Positions 35,376 to 44,293 of a DNA stretch of 64,000 nucleotides are shown here, in pieces. A model generated the notes under the pieces. It saw only the letters and a list, made by a program, of their open reading frames with translations, was not told where the DNA came from and made no database searches. A program made the translations under genes and the position numbers. The stretch lies in NCBI GenBank assembly GCA_015069165.1, contig SVJD01000003.1, positions 23,129 through 87,128 of the forward strand, given 5' to 3'. Each line of letters opens with the position of its first letter. Position 1 is the first letter of the stretch. Source of the DNA: Oscillospiraceae bacterium. GTDB lineage: Bacteria > Bacillota > Clostridia > UBA1212 > UBA1255.

Positions 35376-35402
35376 GGAGACACTTCCTTACGTAGTGTCT
35401 CC
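35376..35402 (-). terminator. Terminator hairpin after the small membrane protein gene
   Basis: GGAGACACT and AGTGTCTCC form a nine-pair perfect stem with a nine-base loop, 14 bases past the stop codon of the minus-strand gene at 35416. The following T run is short (TTTCAACTTT). Confidence 0.65.
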
Positions 35403-35415
35403 CTCTGGTCCCTTT

Positions 35416-35763
35416 TCATTGAATAAACTTAGCTCGGAAAGAATATACAAGATTCCTCCATCCATTTTGATCTACCATCAAACCTGCGATTCTTGCCAAA
35501 ACAAATAACGAAAGGGTAATTACTTTTTCCGTTCTCGTCATTTTATTAGATTTAACAGTTTTTACAATAATTAATATATCTATTATAAAAATTGCCAATA
35601 AAAGTAAAATACCTAAAGGAATAAACATTATTCCATCGGGGTTATTTCCAACACCTTTTGTAACATTAAATGCAATCGCAATAAACACTGGTACGTAAAC
35701 TCCGGAAAGCCACCCATACACTACACACAAAATAGTTCTAAGTATAATTTTAAGTTTCTGCAT
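35416..35763 (-). CDS. Small three-helix membrane protein, unknown
   Basis: A 115-residue hydrophobic protein with helices at about 8-33, 49-68 and 82-96 and a charged C-terminus (WRNLVYSFRAKFIQ). AGGGGG precedes the ATG by five bases. I do not recognise the family. It follows a 38-codon frame by 12 bases, and the two look co-transcribed. The pair lies between the ffh operon promoter and the his operon end, next to a broken antitoxin gene, so it may be accessory. Confidence 0.6.
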   Translation of the reverse strand: MQKLKIILRTILCVVYGWLSGVYVPVFIAIAFNVTKGVGNNPDGIMFIPLGILLLLAIFIIDILIIVKTVKSNKMTRTEKVITLSLFVLARIAGLMVDQNGWRNLVYSFRAKFIQ

Positions 35764-35775
35764 AACTACCCCCTG

Positions 35776-35892
35776 TTAATTACCGGTATTTTTTAAAAAT
35801 TTTGTAATACTCTCTGCACCGTTTATGCCTAATACCTTAGCTTCGGTAAGGTCACGAATAAACAAACCGATTTTGCAATCCTTTAAATGCAA
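35776..35892 (-). CDS. Possible 38-residue small protein
   Basis: A TTG start eight bases after a perfect GGAGGT opens a frame of 38 codons reading LHLKDCKIGLFIRDLTEAKV then LGINGAESITKFLKNTGN. The stop is 12 bases before the start of the membrane protein gene. The strong ribosome site and tight spacing favour translation, but the product matches nothing I know. A leader peptide or fragment is possible. Confidence 0.4.
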   Translation of the reverse strand: MHLKDCKIGLFIRDLTEAKVLGINGAESITKFLKNTGN

Positions 35893-36034
35893 ACAAAGTT
35901 ACCTCCGCTCATATCATGTTTAAATTATACCACAAAAGATGCTACATTCTTACCTTCTGTAGATATGTAACCTCTTTCTTCTCTGGCGGTTTTTTCACAG
36001 TCCTTATTTAGATTTTATTATCTGCTTATTTCAC

Positions 36035-36226
36035 TCAAACATTTTTTATAGCAAAATCTTTTTTTAATTCAGCCTCAACCATTTCTGCTGAATAAATTCT
36101 GCCGGCTTTTATATCGTCAATGCCTTTGTCTATAGCTTCATCAAATTGTTCTTTCGTAAGAGTTTTATACGCAACCAGCTCTGTTCCCGGCAATTTCATT
36201 TCAAACGGAATACCTCTTTGCAGCAC
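36035..36226 (-). pseudogene. Truncated RelB/DinJ-type antitoxin
   Basis: The frame reads LQRGIPFEMKLPGTELVAYK, then TLTKEQFDEAIDKGIDDIKA and GRIYSAEMVEAELKKDFAI. RGIPFE is the end of the ribbon-helix-helix domain of RelB/DinJ antitoxins and DIKAGR...DF is a common C-terminal end. The first 30-40 residues with the DNA-binding strand are missing: an in-frame stop lies eight codons upstream, right after the hisIE stop. No toxin gene is found beside it. Decayed antitoxin is the best reading. Confidence 0.6.
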
Positions 36227-36246
36227 AATCTGTTTACAATGTCAAA

Positions 36247-36903
36247 TTATACCATTTTTTCCTGTTTAACTTTTTTGTCAATTACATGGCGAGATGCCAA
36301 TTCAGTATGAATATCATCAAGTGAAATTCCCATTTCTACCATAAGTACCATTACATGATAAGCAAGGTCAGCAATTTCATAAATTGTCTCTTTTTTGTCA
36401 TTTCCTTTACCTGCAACGATAACTTCCGTGCACTCCTCGCCTACTTTTTTCAAAATTTTATCAATGCCTTTTTCAAAAAGATATGTTGTATAAGAACCTT
36501 CTTTTTTATTAATTTTACGGCCAATAAGCATTTCCATAAGGCTGTTTAATGTAAACTCACTTATTTCGTCACTTTCGCAAACATCTTTATGGAAGCAAGA
36601 ATCCTCTCCCGTATGGCAGGCAGGTCCTTCCTTTTTTACCACTACTTGTAAAGCGTCCATATCACAATCAGCTGTAATTCTTACTATATTTTGGAAATTT
36701 CCGGAAGTTTCGCCTTTACGCCAAAGCTCTTGTCTTGATCTTGACCAGAAACAAGTACGGCCTTCTTTTATGCTGATTTCAAGGCTTTCTCTGTTCATAT
36801 AAGCCAATGTAAGCAATTTACCTGTATCAGACTCCGTTACAACTGCCGGAATAAGTCCTTTTTCGTCAAATTTTAAATTATCCAAATTAAAATCACAAAT
36901 CAT
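36247..36903 (-). CDS. hisI: Bifunctional phosphoribosyl-AMP cyclohydrolase/phosphoribosyl-ATP pyrophosphatase
   Basis: A 218-residue fusion. The HisI half (1-115) has [38 protein letters not shown] and the zinc-binding CHTGEDSC; the HisE half (about 125-210) has [20 protein letters not shown] and the [15 protein letters not shown] helix. It catalyses steps 2 and 3 of histidine synthesis. It is the last gene of the operon, 32 bp after hisF. Confidence 0.95.
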   Translation of the reverse strand: MICDFNLDNLKFDEKGLIPAVVTESDTGKLLTLAYMNRESLEISIKEGRTCFWSRSRQELWRKGETSGNFQNIVRITADCDMDALQVVVKKEGPACHTGEDSCFHKDVCESDEISEFTLNSLMEMLIGRKINKKEGSYTTYLFEKGIDKILKKVGEECTEVIVAGKGNDKKETIYEIADLAYHVMVLMVEMGISLDDIHTELASRHVIDKKVKQEKMV

Positions 36904-36935
36904 TTTTATTACCTCTCTATATAAAATTTTATTCT

Positions 36936-37697
36936 TTAAATTCTTCTTACATTTATTCCCTCTGCTGCCAATTTATCTTTCAAGTCAGCAATTTTTATCT
37001 CTCCGAAATGGAAAACAGAAGCAGCCAAACCTGCATCAACTTTAGGCAATTTTTTGAACAACTCAACAAAATCATCCATCGAGCCGGCTCCGCCGGATGC
37101 TATTACCGGCACCGATACAGTATTGCATACTTTTTCCAAAAGTTCCAAATCAAAACCTTCTTTTACGCCGTCAGTATCCATACTGTTTACAACAATTTCG
37201 CCTGCGCCTAAATCAACACATCTTTTTATCCAGTCAAGAGCTTCCATTCCTGTATTTTCTCTGCCGCCTTTGGCAAACACACGGAAAACTCCGTCAACTC
37301 TTTTCACATCTGCCGAAAGAACCACGCACTGGTCACCGTATCGTTTCGCCGCATCTTCTATAATCTGCGGATTTCTTATCGCTCCTGAATTCACAGAAAC
37401 TTTGTCAGCACCGCATTTGAGAACTCTGTCAAAATCTTCCACCGAATTTATAGCGCCGCCAACAGTAAGCGGTATAAAAATCTTGCTTGCAACTTCACGA
37501 AGTATGTCTGTAAAAAGGCCTCTGCCCTCTGCCGAAGCGGTAATATCATAAAAAACAAGCTCATCAGCTCCGCAATTGCTGTAATATTCCGCAAGCTCAA
37601 CGGGAGAATTAACATCTCTGAGCCCTGCAAAATTTACACCTTTTACCACTCGGCCGTTTTTAACATCAAGGCACGGAATGATTCTTTTTGTTATCAT
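36936..37697 (-). CDS. hisF: Imidazole glycerol phosphate synthase cyclase subunit HisF
   Basis: A 253-residue (beta/alpha)8 barrel. The start [20 protein letters not shown] with catalytic Asp11, the [13 protein letters not shown] phosphate loop ([16 protein letters not shown]) and [14 protein letters not shown] are diagnostic. With HisH it forms IGP and AICAR. It overlaps hisA by 4 bp. Confidence 0.97.
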   Translation of the reverse strand: MITKRIIPCLDVKNGRVVKGVNFAGLRDVNSPVELAEYYSNCGADELVFYDITASAEGRGLFTDILREVASKIFIPLTVGGAINSVEDFDRVLKCGADKVSVNSGAIRNPQIIEDAAKRYGDQCVVLSADVKRVDGVFRVFAKGGRENTGMEALDWIKRCVDLGAGEIVVNSMDTDGVKEGFDLELLEKVCNTVSVPVIASGGAGSMDDFVELFKKLPKVDAGLAASVFHFGEIKIADLKDKLAAEGINVRRI

Positions 37698-38419
37698 AAT
37701 TTGCCTCCTTTGGCAGCTTCAAGAGCTTCTTTAAGGTCAATAGCTCCGGTGTAAATCGCTTTGCCCAAAATTGCCCCGTAAACATCCAGTTTTGCCAATG
37801 CTTTTACATCATCAATCGTCGAAACGCCGCCTGACGCTATTATGTTCATTTTAAATTCTTTTTGAAGCTGTGCATAAAGTTCTCTGTTAGTTCCTTGCAT
37901 TGCACCATCACGGCTTATGTCTGTGCAAATAATTGTCTGCACTCCCAAATCTTCCATTTTTTTGCAAAAGTCTCTAAAATCTACGTCAGAAATTTCTGTC
38001 CAGCCGTTTACAGCAACTTTACCTGCGTTAATATCTATTCCGACTGCGATTTTCTCTCTGTAAGCAGATACAGCTTTTTCCAAAAATACCGGATCTTTGA
38101 GTGCCGCCGTTCCCAATATAACACGGCTGACACCTATATCAAGATACTTTTTAACAACTTCCATCGAGCGAATACCGCCGCCGAGTTCTGCTGTCAATCC
38201 TGTAGCTTTTACAATTTTTTCTACTGACGAAATGTTAACTGTTTCGCCTGTTTTTGCACCTTCCAAATCTACAAGGTGTATATATTCTGCACCGCAATCC
38301 GCAAAATACTTTGCCACTTTCTCCGGTGCATCGGAATACTCTGTCATTTGCGCGTAATCACCTTTAAAAAGTCTGACTGCACAACCGTGATGTAAATCTA
38401 TTGCCGGTAAAATTACCAT
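37694..38419 (-). CDS. hisA: ProFAR isomerase HisA
   Basis: A 241-residue barrel enzyme. ILPAIDLHHGCAVRLFKGDY gives catalytic Asp8, and TDISRDGAMQGTN the second aspartate; NIIASGGVSTIDDV binds phosphate. It isomerises ProFAR in step 4 of histidine synthesis and overlaps hisF. Confidence 0.96.
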   Translation of the reverse strand: MVILPAIDLHHGCAVRLFKGDYAQMTEYSDAPEKVAKYFADCGAEYIHLVDLEGAKTGETVNISSVEKIVKATGLTAELGGGIRSMEVVKKYLDIGVSRVILGTAALKDPVFLEKAVSAYREKIAVGIDINAGKVAVNGWTEISDVDFRDFCKKMEDLGVQTIICTDISRDGAMQGTNRELYAQLQKEFKMNIIASGGVSTIDDVKALAKLDVYGAILGKAIYTGAIDLKEALEAAKGGKL

Positions 38420-38459
38420 ATTTTTCCTCCGAATAAATTATTAATCCTCTTTAAATCTA

Positions 38460-39077
38460 TTAAAGCTCACAAAAAGCTTTTAAAATACTAAGTCCTGTTT
38501 TGCCGCTTTTTTCGGGATGGAACTGTGTTCCGTAAACATTTTCAAACTCCACCGAAGCCGTAATGTCAGCACCATATTCCGTATAAGCACTCACATATTC
38601 AGCACAATCCGCACCGTAATACGAATGTACAAAATATACGTGTTCGCCGGGTTCTACATACTTATAGAGCTTGCTTTTTTCCTTATTTTCCGGAAATTGT
38701 AAAGAATTCCAGCCGATATGAGGAACTTTCAAATCACTGCCAATAACGGGTGCAAGCGGTTTCACGTTACCCGGAATAAGATTAAGGCCGTCATGTTCGC
38801 CGTATTCGTAGCTCTTTGTCAAAAGCATCTGCATTCCGAGGCAAATTCCCAAAAGCGGCTTGCCTTTTTTTGCTTCTTCTATGACAACTTTGTACATTCC
38901 GGTTTCTTTAAGGGCCTTTGCCGCATCGGAAAAAGCGCCTACACCGGGCAAAATAAGTCTGTCCGCATCTGCGATTTTTTGTTTATCCGAAGTCACTGTA
39001 ACGTCCTGACCGATAAATTTGAAAGATGATGTGAGCGAAAACAAGTTTCCTACTCCGTAGTCGATAATTACGGGCAT
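38460..39077 (-). CDS. hisH: Imidazole glycerol phosphate synthase glutaminase subunit HisH
   Basis: A 205-residue class I glutamine amidotransferase. IDYGVGNLFSLTSSFKFIG at the start, the nucleophile elbow PLLGICLGMQML with the catalytic cysteine, and YGTQFHPEKSG with the catalytic His-Glu. It supplies ammonia to HisF. Its start shares one base with the hisB stop. Confidence 0.96.
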   Translation of the reverse strand: MPVIIDYGVGNLFSLTSSFKFIGQDVTVTSDKQKIADADRLILPGVGAFSDAAKALKETGMYKVVIEEAKKGKPLLGICLGMQMLLTKSYEYGEHDGLNLIPGNVKPLAPVIGSDLKVPHIGWNSLQFPENKEKSKLYKYVEPGEHVYFVHSYYGADCAEYVSAYTEYGADITASVEFENVYGTQFHPEKSGKTGLSILKAFCEL

Positions 39078-39670
39078 TACAGCACCCCTTTCGTTGACGG
39101 AATTTCGTCCGGATTCTCGCTGTTGATTTTCAATGCTTCTTTTAATGTTCTTCCGAGAGCCTTGAACATTCCTTCCAAAATATGGTGACCGTTAGAGCCT
39201 GCAAGCTGTTTTATGTGAAGTGTAATCGGGAAATTTCTTACAAAAGCAAGCATAAACTCCTCTCCCAATTCTGTATCAAAACTGCCAACTTTTTCAGGCA
39301 AATTTTCAAGTTGGTAAGAAAGGTAACTTCTTCCTGAAATGTCAACTGCGGTCAAAATCAGAGCTTCGTCCATAGGGAGAATTATGTGTGCGTATCTGTT
39401 TATACCCTTAAAATCCCCTGCGGCATCTGCAAAAGCTTTGCCCAAGCAAATTCCTATATCCTCTACGCTGTGGTGATCGTCAACATTTATGTCACCGTCA
39501 CATTTAACATAAAGATTAAATCTTCCATGTTTGGCAAAAAGTGTCAACATATGATCCATAAAACCGCAACCTGTATTTACATCTGCCTCTCCTTTGCCGT
39601 CTATGCAAAGCTTAAGCTCTATTTTGGTTTCTGCTGTATTTCTTTTAATTTCTGATGTGCGAGTTTCCAT
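39077..39670 (-). CDS. hisB: Imidazoleglycerol-phosphate dehydratase HisB
   Basis: A 197-residue monofunctional dehydratase. GCGFMDHMLTLFAKHGRFNL and VDDHHSVEDIGICLGKA hold manganese-binding histidines; NGHHILEGMFKALGRTLKEA is the second metal site. It performs step 6 of the pathway. A 141 bp gap without recognised signals separates it from hisC. Confidence 0.97.
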   Translation of the reverse strand: METRTSEIKRNTAETKIELKLCIDGKGEADVNTGCGFMDHMLTLFAKHGRFNLYVKCDGDINVDDHHSVEDIGICLGKAFADAAGDFKGINRYAHIILPMDEALILTAVDISGRSYLSYQLENLPEKVGSFDTELGEEFMLAFVRNFPITLHIKQLAGSNGHHILEGMFKALGRTLKEALKINSENPDEIPSTKGVL

Positions 39671-39811
39671 TTTCGCTTATCCTCCCATAAAATTCCTTTT
39701 CATTAAACTTTTGTAAAGTATCTTTGAAACTTTACCTGAATTTTTCTGAAAAGTCACCTGTTTTTTCTGAATTGTCTATAAAACACTTCTGATACTTGTG
39801 TGAAATACCTC

Positions 39812-40867
39812 TTATAATATTTCTCTGACAGCATCTAAAAGCTTATCCATTTGCTCCTTTGTCCCCACTGTTATTCTGACAAAATCTTTAATGCGTTCTT
39901 TTGAAAAGTGTCTGACAAGTATTCCTTTGTCTTTCAATTTTTTATAAAGAGTTTCACCATCGATTTTTCCATTTTTGGCAAATATAAAATTGCTCTTTGA
40001 ATCCGTAAAATCAAAACCAAGCTTTTCAAGCTCCGACTTTGTATATTCTCTGACTTCAACTATCTTTTTGCAATTATCTGCGTAATAATCGTTATCTTTT
40101 ATTGCGGCAATTCCTGCCAAATTTGTAAGTCTGTTTATGCTGTAAGGATTGGTTGAATATTTAATCTTGTTTAAATCCTCTATAATCGCTTCACTTGCAA
40201 TTGCAAATCCCAATCTTGCACCTGCCATAGAGCGTGATTTTGAATACGTCATAACAGTTATCAAATTATCATATTTCTTCGTAAGATTTACACTGCTTTC
40301 GGCTCCGAAATCCACATACGCTTCATCTATAAGCACAATATTGTCCTTATTACTTTCGCAAATTTTGCTTATTTGTTCAAGCGACAGTGTAAGTCCCGTC
40401 GGTGCATTTGGATTTGCTATGAATACATTTTTGTTTATACCGATATAGTCTTCTGCATTTACAGAAAAGTCAGATTTTAACGGAATTTCCACATACGGAA
40501 CGCCGTGAAGCTCTGCGTAAACTCTATAAAATCCATAGCTTATATCGGGAAAAGCCGCATTGGAATTTTTACCGCAAAATGCCATAAATGCAAATGAAAG
40601 TATATCATCAGAACCATTTCCTACAAATACATTTTTTGCCAAAACACCGTAATGCTTTGCTATAGTTTCTCTAAGCTCCTTACATTCCGGATCAGGGTAT
40701 AAATTAAGCTGACTTACAGCATCTTGATTTACTGCTTCCAAAACACCTTTCGACGGCGGAAACGGAGACTCATTTGTATTCAGTTTTATATACTTTTTAT
40801 CCTGCGGTTGCTCTCCCGGCGTATACGCCTCCAACCGGCAAAATTTTTCATTCAAAAATCTACTCAT
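39812..40867 (-). CDS. hisC: Histidinol-phosphate aminotransferase HisC
   Basis: A 351-residue fold type I PLP enzyme. KLNTNESPFPPSKGV is the substrate-binding N-terminal motif, VLIDEAYVDFG includes the PLP-binding Asp, and TYSKSRSMAGARLGFAIA carries the PLP lysine. It performs step 7. It is 12 bp after hisD. Confidence 0.95.
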   Translation of the reverse strand: MSRFLNEKFCRLEAYTPGEQPQDKKYIKLNTNESPFPPSKGVLEAVNQDAVSQLNLYPDPECKELRETIAKHYGVLAKNVFVGNGSDDILSFAFMAFCGKNSNAAFPDISYGFYRVYAELHGVPYVEIPLKSDFSVNAEDYIGINKNVFIANPNAPTGLTLSLEQISKICESNKDNIVLIDEAYVDFGAESSVNLTKKYDNLITVMTYSKSRSMAGARLGFAIASEAIIEDLNKIKYSTNPYSINRLTNLAGIAAIKDNDYYADNCKKIVEVREYTKSELEKLGFDFTDSKSNFIFAKNGKIDGETLYKKLKDKGILVRHFSKERIKDFVRITVGTKEQMDKLLDAVREIL

Positions 40868-40879
40868 TTTTTTACTCTC

Positions 40880-42166
40880 TTACTTATTTTTCCTTAACTG
40901 GCATCTGTAACTTACCGAACGGCCGTGTGCATACAAGCCTTCTTCTTCGGCAATCGTAACCACCGATTCACACGCTCTGTCCAAAGCCTCGGCTGTATAA
41001 TACGTATACGCCGATTTTTTCACAAAATCCTCTACCGAAAGCGGGCTGGAAAATCTCGCCGTACCGCTTGTAGGAAGCGTGTGATTCGGTCCTGCGTAAT
41101 AATCTCCCAAAGCCTCCGGGCAATTTCGTCCCATAAACACCGAGCCGGCATTTCGTACCAAACTCAAATAATCAAACGGATTGTCTACACACAACTCTAA
41201 GTGTTCCGGCGCAATTTCGTTCGATGCCTCTATTGCTTTTTCGAGGCTCGATGTAATGATAATTTTACCATTATTGTCAATTGAAGCTCTTGCAATTTCC
41301 ATTCTTGGCAATGTAGGAATAATTCTCTCAAGGCTGTCTGAAACCTTTTGCGCAAATTCTTCGCTGTCGGTTACAAGAACTGCAGTTGCCATTTTATCAT
41401 GTTCTGCCTGTGAAAGTAAATCAAAAGCTGTCACGTTTGGATCATTTTTGCCATCTGCTACCACAAGAATTTCGCTCGGGCCTGCAATCATATCTGTATC
41501 AACAAGTCCTTGAACTTGTCTTTTCGCTTCTGCCACATACGCATTTCCCGGTCCTACAATTTTGTCAGCTTTTGGAATTGTCTGCGTACCGTACGCAAGC
41601 GCCGCTACTGCTTGTGCGCCGCCGGCTTTTACTATGCAAGTCGCGCCTGCAACATAAGCCGCTGCCAAAATCTGCGGCGGAACGTTGCCGTCTTTATCAG
41701 GAGGTGTTGTTATTATAATGTTCTCAACACCGGCAATCTTAGCGGGAATACAGTTCATAAGTACCGTTGACGGGTAGCGCGCTGTGCCTCCCGGCACGTA
41801 AATACCTACAGTTTTAAGCGGAATAACTCTCTGCCCTGTAATCACGCCATACTCGTCTTGTATCACAAAACCGTTTTGCTTTTGTTTCTCGTGAAACTTA
41901 TAAATATTTGCCGCTGCTTTTTCAAGTGCCTGAATGAACTCGGGAGCCGCCGCTTTTGCACCTTCTTCAATCTGTGCCGGGTCTGCAAGCAAGCTATCCG
42001 ATTCTGCTTTATCAAAAAGTTTTGTGTAATATTTTACAGCCTCGTCACCACGCTCTTTGACATCAGCAAGAATCTTTTTTACAGAATTGGAAATTTCTTC
42101 CTGCTCCGGCGGTGTCGGTAAAATATCTTCCCTTTTGAATGTATCCATCTTTAAAATCTGTATCAT
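40880..42166 (-). CDS. hisD: Histidinol dehydrogenase HisD
   Basis: A 428-residue zinc enzyme. VGIYVPGGTARYPSTVLMN, KIVGPGNAYVAEAKRQVQGL and DMIAGPSEILVVAD are signature blocks, and AEHDKMATA plus NHTLPTSGTAR contain zinc ligands and catalytic residues. It oxidises histidinol to histidine in two steps. ATG at 42166 follows GAGG by eight bases; a frame fifteen codons longer would overlap hisG and is rejected. Confidence 0.96.
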   Translation of the reverse strand: MIQILKMDTFKREDILPTPPEQEEISNSVKKILADVKERGDEAVKYYTKLFDKAESDSLLADPAQIEEGAKAAAPEFIQALEKAAANIYKFHEKQKQNGFVIQDEYGVITGQRVIPLKTVGIYVPGGTARYPSTVLMNCIPAKIAGVENIIITTPPDKDGNVPPQILAAAYVAGATCIVKAGGAQAVAALAYGTQTIPKADKIVGPGNAYVAEAKRQVQGLVDTDMIAGPSEILVVADGKNDPNVTAFDLLSQAEHDKMATAVLVTDSEEFAQKVSDSLERIIPTLPRMEIARASIDNNGKIIITSSLEKAIEASNEIAPEHLELCVDNPFDYLSLVRNAGSVFMGRNCPEALGDYYAGPNHTLPTSGTARFSSPLSVEDFVKKSAYTYYTAEALDRACESVVTIAEEEGLYAHGRSVSYRCQLRKNK

Positions 42167-42180
42167 TTTCGTTGCCTCTT

Positions 42181-42801
42181 TTATTCCGCAAGCTCTTTGA
42201 GTTTCTCGCAAAGCTTACTGATTTCATCGTATTTAAATTTATATCCCGTTTTATTCGCTATAAGTCTTGCACTTATGGGAACTATCGTTTCTATCGGTTC
42301 CAAATCGTTTTCAAGCAAAGTTGTTCCCGTTTCAACAATATCCACAATTACATCAGACAAATTAAGAATCGGAGCAATTTCTATTGAGCCGTTAAGCTTG
42401 ATAATATCTATTTCCCTACTCAACTTTGAATAGTAATTTCTGGCAATATTGGGAAATTTCGTAGCTACTCTCAAAACTCTCTCTGTATTGTCTTCAAAAC
42501 CTTTTTTAGCAGCTACACACATTCTGCACTTGCCGATATCAAGGTCGCTGAGTTCATAGATATCCGGCTCGTATTCGAGCAAAATATCTTTTCCCGCAAC
42601 TCCTATATCCGCTGCGCCTCTTTCAACATAAATTGCCACATCAGAAGGCTTTGCCCAAAAATACCTAACACCGTTTTCTTCGTTTTCAAAAATCAACTTT
42701 CTGCTGTTTTCTTCTATCGCGGGGCAACCGTAGCCGATTGCTTTTAGCTTATTATAAACCTTTTCGCCAAGTCTGCCTTTTGGTAACGCAATGTTTATCA
42801 T
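42181..42801 (-). CDS. hisG: ATP phosphoribosyltransferase HisG, short form
   Basis: A 206-residue catalytic subunit starting INIALPKGRLGEKVYNKLKA, with DVAIYVERGAADIGVAGKDI and the PRPP loop region DVIVDIVETGTTLLEN. It lacks the C-terminal regulatory domain of long HisG and so needs HisZ, encoded just upstream with a 4 bp overlap. GGAGG lies 11 bases before the ATG at 42801. It catalyses the first and feedback-controlled step. Confidence 0.96.
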   Translation of the reverse strand: MINIALPKGRLGEKVYNKLKAIGYGCPAIEENSRKLIFENEENGVRYFWAKPSDVAIYVERGAADIGVAGKDILLEYEPDIYELSDLDIGKCRMCVAAKKGFEDNTERVLRVATKFPNIARNYYSKLSREIDIIKLNGSIEIAPILNLSDVIVDIVETGTTLLENDLEPIETIVPISARLIANKTGYKFKYDEISKLCEKLKELAE

Positions 42802-43913
42802 AACTCTACAAGCCTCCCTCCGCTGATTTCGAATTTCTTTGCACATTTGAGTTGCTTCTTGCAACCGCTCTTGTATACTGTAACTGTACTTCCCATTTCT
42901 GTCAACTCTTTTACTTTTTTTGTAAGTACTGTCAAATCTGTATCTTCTGAATAATAAATTACCACATCAGCATCAGATGTTTTCGGAGTTGCAATATATT
43001 GCCATAAAATCCCCAAATATACAGCAAAACCTATGGCGCCGGATTTCATTCCGAATCTCTCGGTAAGCTTGTCGTATCTGCCTCCGGAGAGCACATTTAC
43101 GGGAACACCTTCAATAAATCCGCGGAAAACTACACCATTATAGTAGCTCATGTCGTTCATCACAGAGAAGTCAATCTTCACGTAGTCGCTGCAACCATTG
43201 ACTTTCAAAATTTCGTAAATCGCTTCCAATTCTTTAATTGCCGCCTCAGTCTCGTCGTTCACGTCAAGCTCTTTCAATGCGGGCAAAATTTCATCGAAAC
43301 TTCCCCAGAGTGTTGCGGCTTTGCAAATTTTTTCTGTCATATCTTTGGAAATTCCTGCTTTATCGCAAACCTTGCTTATATCATGAGGATTTTTTTCTTT
43401 GATGTGCGTCATTATCTCAGTGCAAGCCGCAAAATCAGCGCCTGCAGCTTTGAGAATTCCGTTTATGAAACCCATGTGCGAGATGTCAATAACGTAATTT
43501 GAGCTGAGCACTGCCAAACTTTTGGTAGCCAACATGAGAACTTCCGCCGTTTCATATGTGCCAACGTCACCGATGCACTCAAGACCCATTTGAAGAATCT
43601 CGCGAACCTCTTTTGTATTTTTGAGGGCTCTGTAAACGTTTTCGTGATAGAAAAGCTTCTCTGTATGAGCAGAGCTCCTGACTTTTTTGATAATCGAAAG
43701 CGTAACGTCGGGCTTCAATGCCATCAGCTTACCGTTGAAGTCGCTGAATGTGATTATATCATCGCTGACAAGAAAATTTTTATTTTCTACATATAAATCA
43801 TATTCTTCAAATTTGCTCATTTTATAGGGCAAATAGCCGTACATTCTATAGAGATTTTTAAGAGCAATTACTGCTTCATCTTCATTTTTTACATTTAAAA
43901 TAGGATAATCCAC
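42798..43913 (-). CDS. hisZ: ATP phosphoribosyltransferase regulatory subunit HisZ
   Basis: A 371-residue class II aminoacyl-tRNA-synthetase-like protein related to HisRS but lacking tRNA charging. ALKPDVTLSIIKKVRSSAHT matches motif 2 region and NVYRALKNTKEVREILQMGL the HisZ core; NVLSGGRYDKL is motif 3-like. The GTG at 43913 lies seven bases after AGGAGG. A longer frame starting at 43970 would begin inside the -35 box of the promoter, so it cannot be right. It opens the his operon and confers histidine control on HisG. Confidence 0.93.
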   Translation of the reverse strand: MDYPILNVKNEDEAVIALKNLYRMYGYLPYKMSKFEEYDLYVENKNFLVSDDIITFSDFNGKLMALKPDVTLSIIKKVRSSAHTEKLFYHENVYRALKNTKEVREILQMGLECIGDVGTYETAEVLMLATKSLAVLSSNYVIDISHMGFINGILKAAGADFAACTEIMTHIKEKNPHDISKVCDKAGISKDMTEKICKAATLWGSFDEILPALKELDVNDETEAAIKELEAIYEILKVNGCSDYVKIDFSVMNDMSYYNGVVFRGFIEGVPVNVLSGGRYDKLTERFGMKSGAIGFAVYLGILWQYIATPKTSDADVVIYYSEDTDLTVLTKKVKELTEMGSTVTVYKSGCKKQLKCAKKFEISGGRLVEL

Positions 43914-43941
43914 AACTGTACCTCCTGCAGTATTTCGAGGT

Positions 43942-43970
43942 ATTATACAACACTTTAGCGTATTAGTCAA
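43942..43970 (-). promoter_or_regulatory. Sigma-70 promoter of the his operon
   Basis: TTGACT at 43965-43970, 17-base spacer and perfect TATAAT at 43942-43947 on the minus strand. The transcript would begin near 43935, giving a leader of about 22 bases. That is too short for a T-box or attenuator, so control must act at initiation or on the enzyme. Confidence 0.88.
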
Positions 43971-43986
43971 CTAAATTGATGAAGTA

Positions 43987-44041
43987 TTTTTTGTAGTTTT
44001 TTTTGTATTTTGTAACATTTTGTAACGTTTTATAACATTTT
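43987..44041. promoter_or_regulatory. Six helically phased T/A-tracts upstream of the his promoter
   Basis: T runs on the plus strand (A runs relative to the operon) are centred near 43989, 44000, 44009, 44019, 44029 and 44039, that is about every 10-11 bases. The block ends 17 bases upstream of the -35 box. Such phasing is the classic layout of intrinsically bent DNA or a repeated UP-element-like contact site for RNA polymerase. Confidence 0.65.
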
Positions 44042-44073
44042 CAACTGCGACGCCAACCACCTCACCGACTGCA

Positions 44074-44195
44074 TTTCGCACAATTTCGCGTTGCTTTTGC
44101 ACGAAAATAAAAAAACTGCATCAGATGAAAACCCACTCTATACTGAATTCGTAATACGAGGTTTCGTATAATTTTGACCTGCTTTTGCACGAAAA
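44074..44195 (-). repeat. Two family B hairpin repeats, inverted orientation
   Basis: 34-base units at 44074-44107 and 44162-44195, 88 bases apart. Read on the minus strand each has TTTCGTGCAAAA, a 9-base variable loop, and an imperfect right arm ending ACGAAA or GCGAAA. Length from TTTCG to CGAAA is 33 in both, the same as the other five copies in the window. They lie upstream of the nuclease-like gene. Confidence 0.85.
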
Positions 44196-44293
44196 CCGAA
44201 AAGAGAAGATAAATGAAAATTTTTCTTTTCATTCGTCAAATTTCGACTTTTTTTGTAAGGGTTATTTTATAGAATTTTGTCGGAGGCTTTTTC

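Noticed and set aside
43914..43941. T-box or histidine attenuator in the his leader
   Set aside because: Only about 22 bases lie between the predicted start and hisZ, and no run of His codons or specifier loop is present.
43914..43970. Longer HisZ starting at TTG 43970
   Set aside because: That codon lies in the -35 hexamer and the -10 box lies inside the extra part, so it cannot be translated from this promoter.
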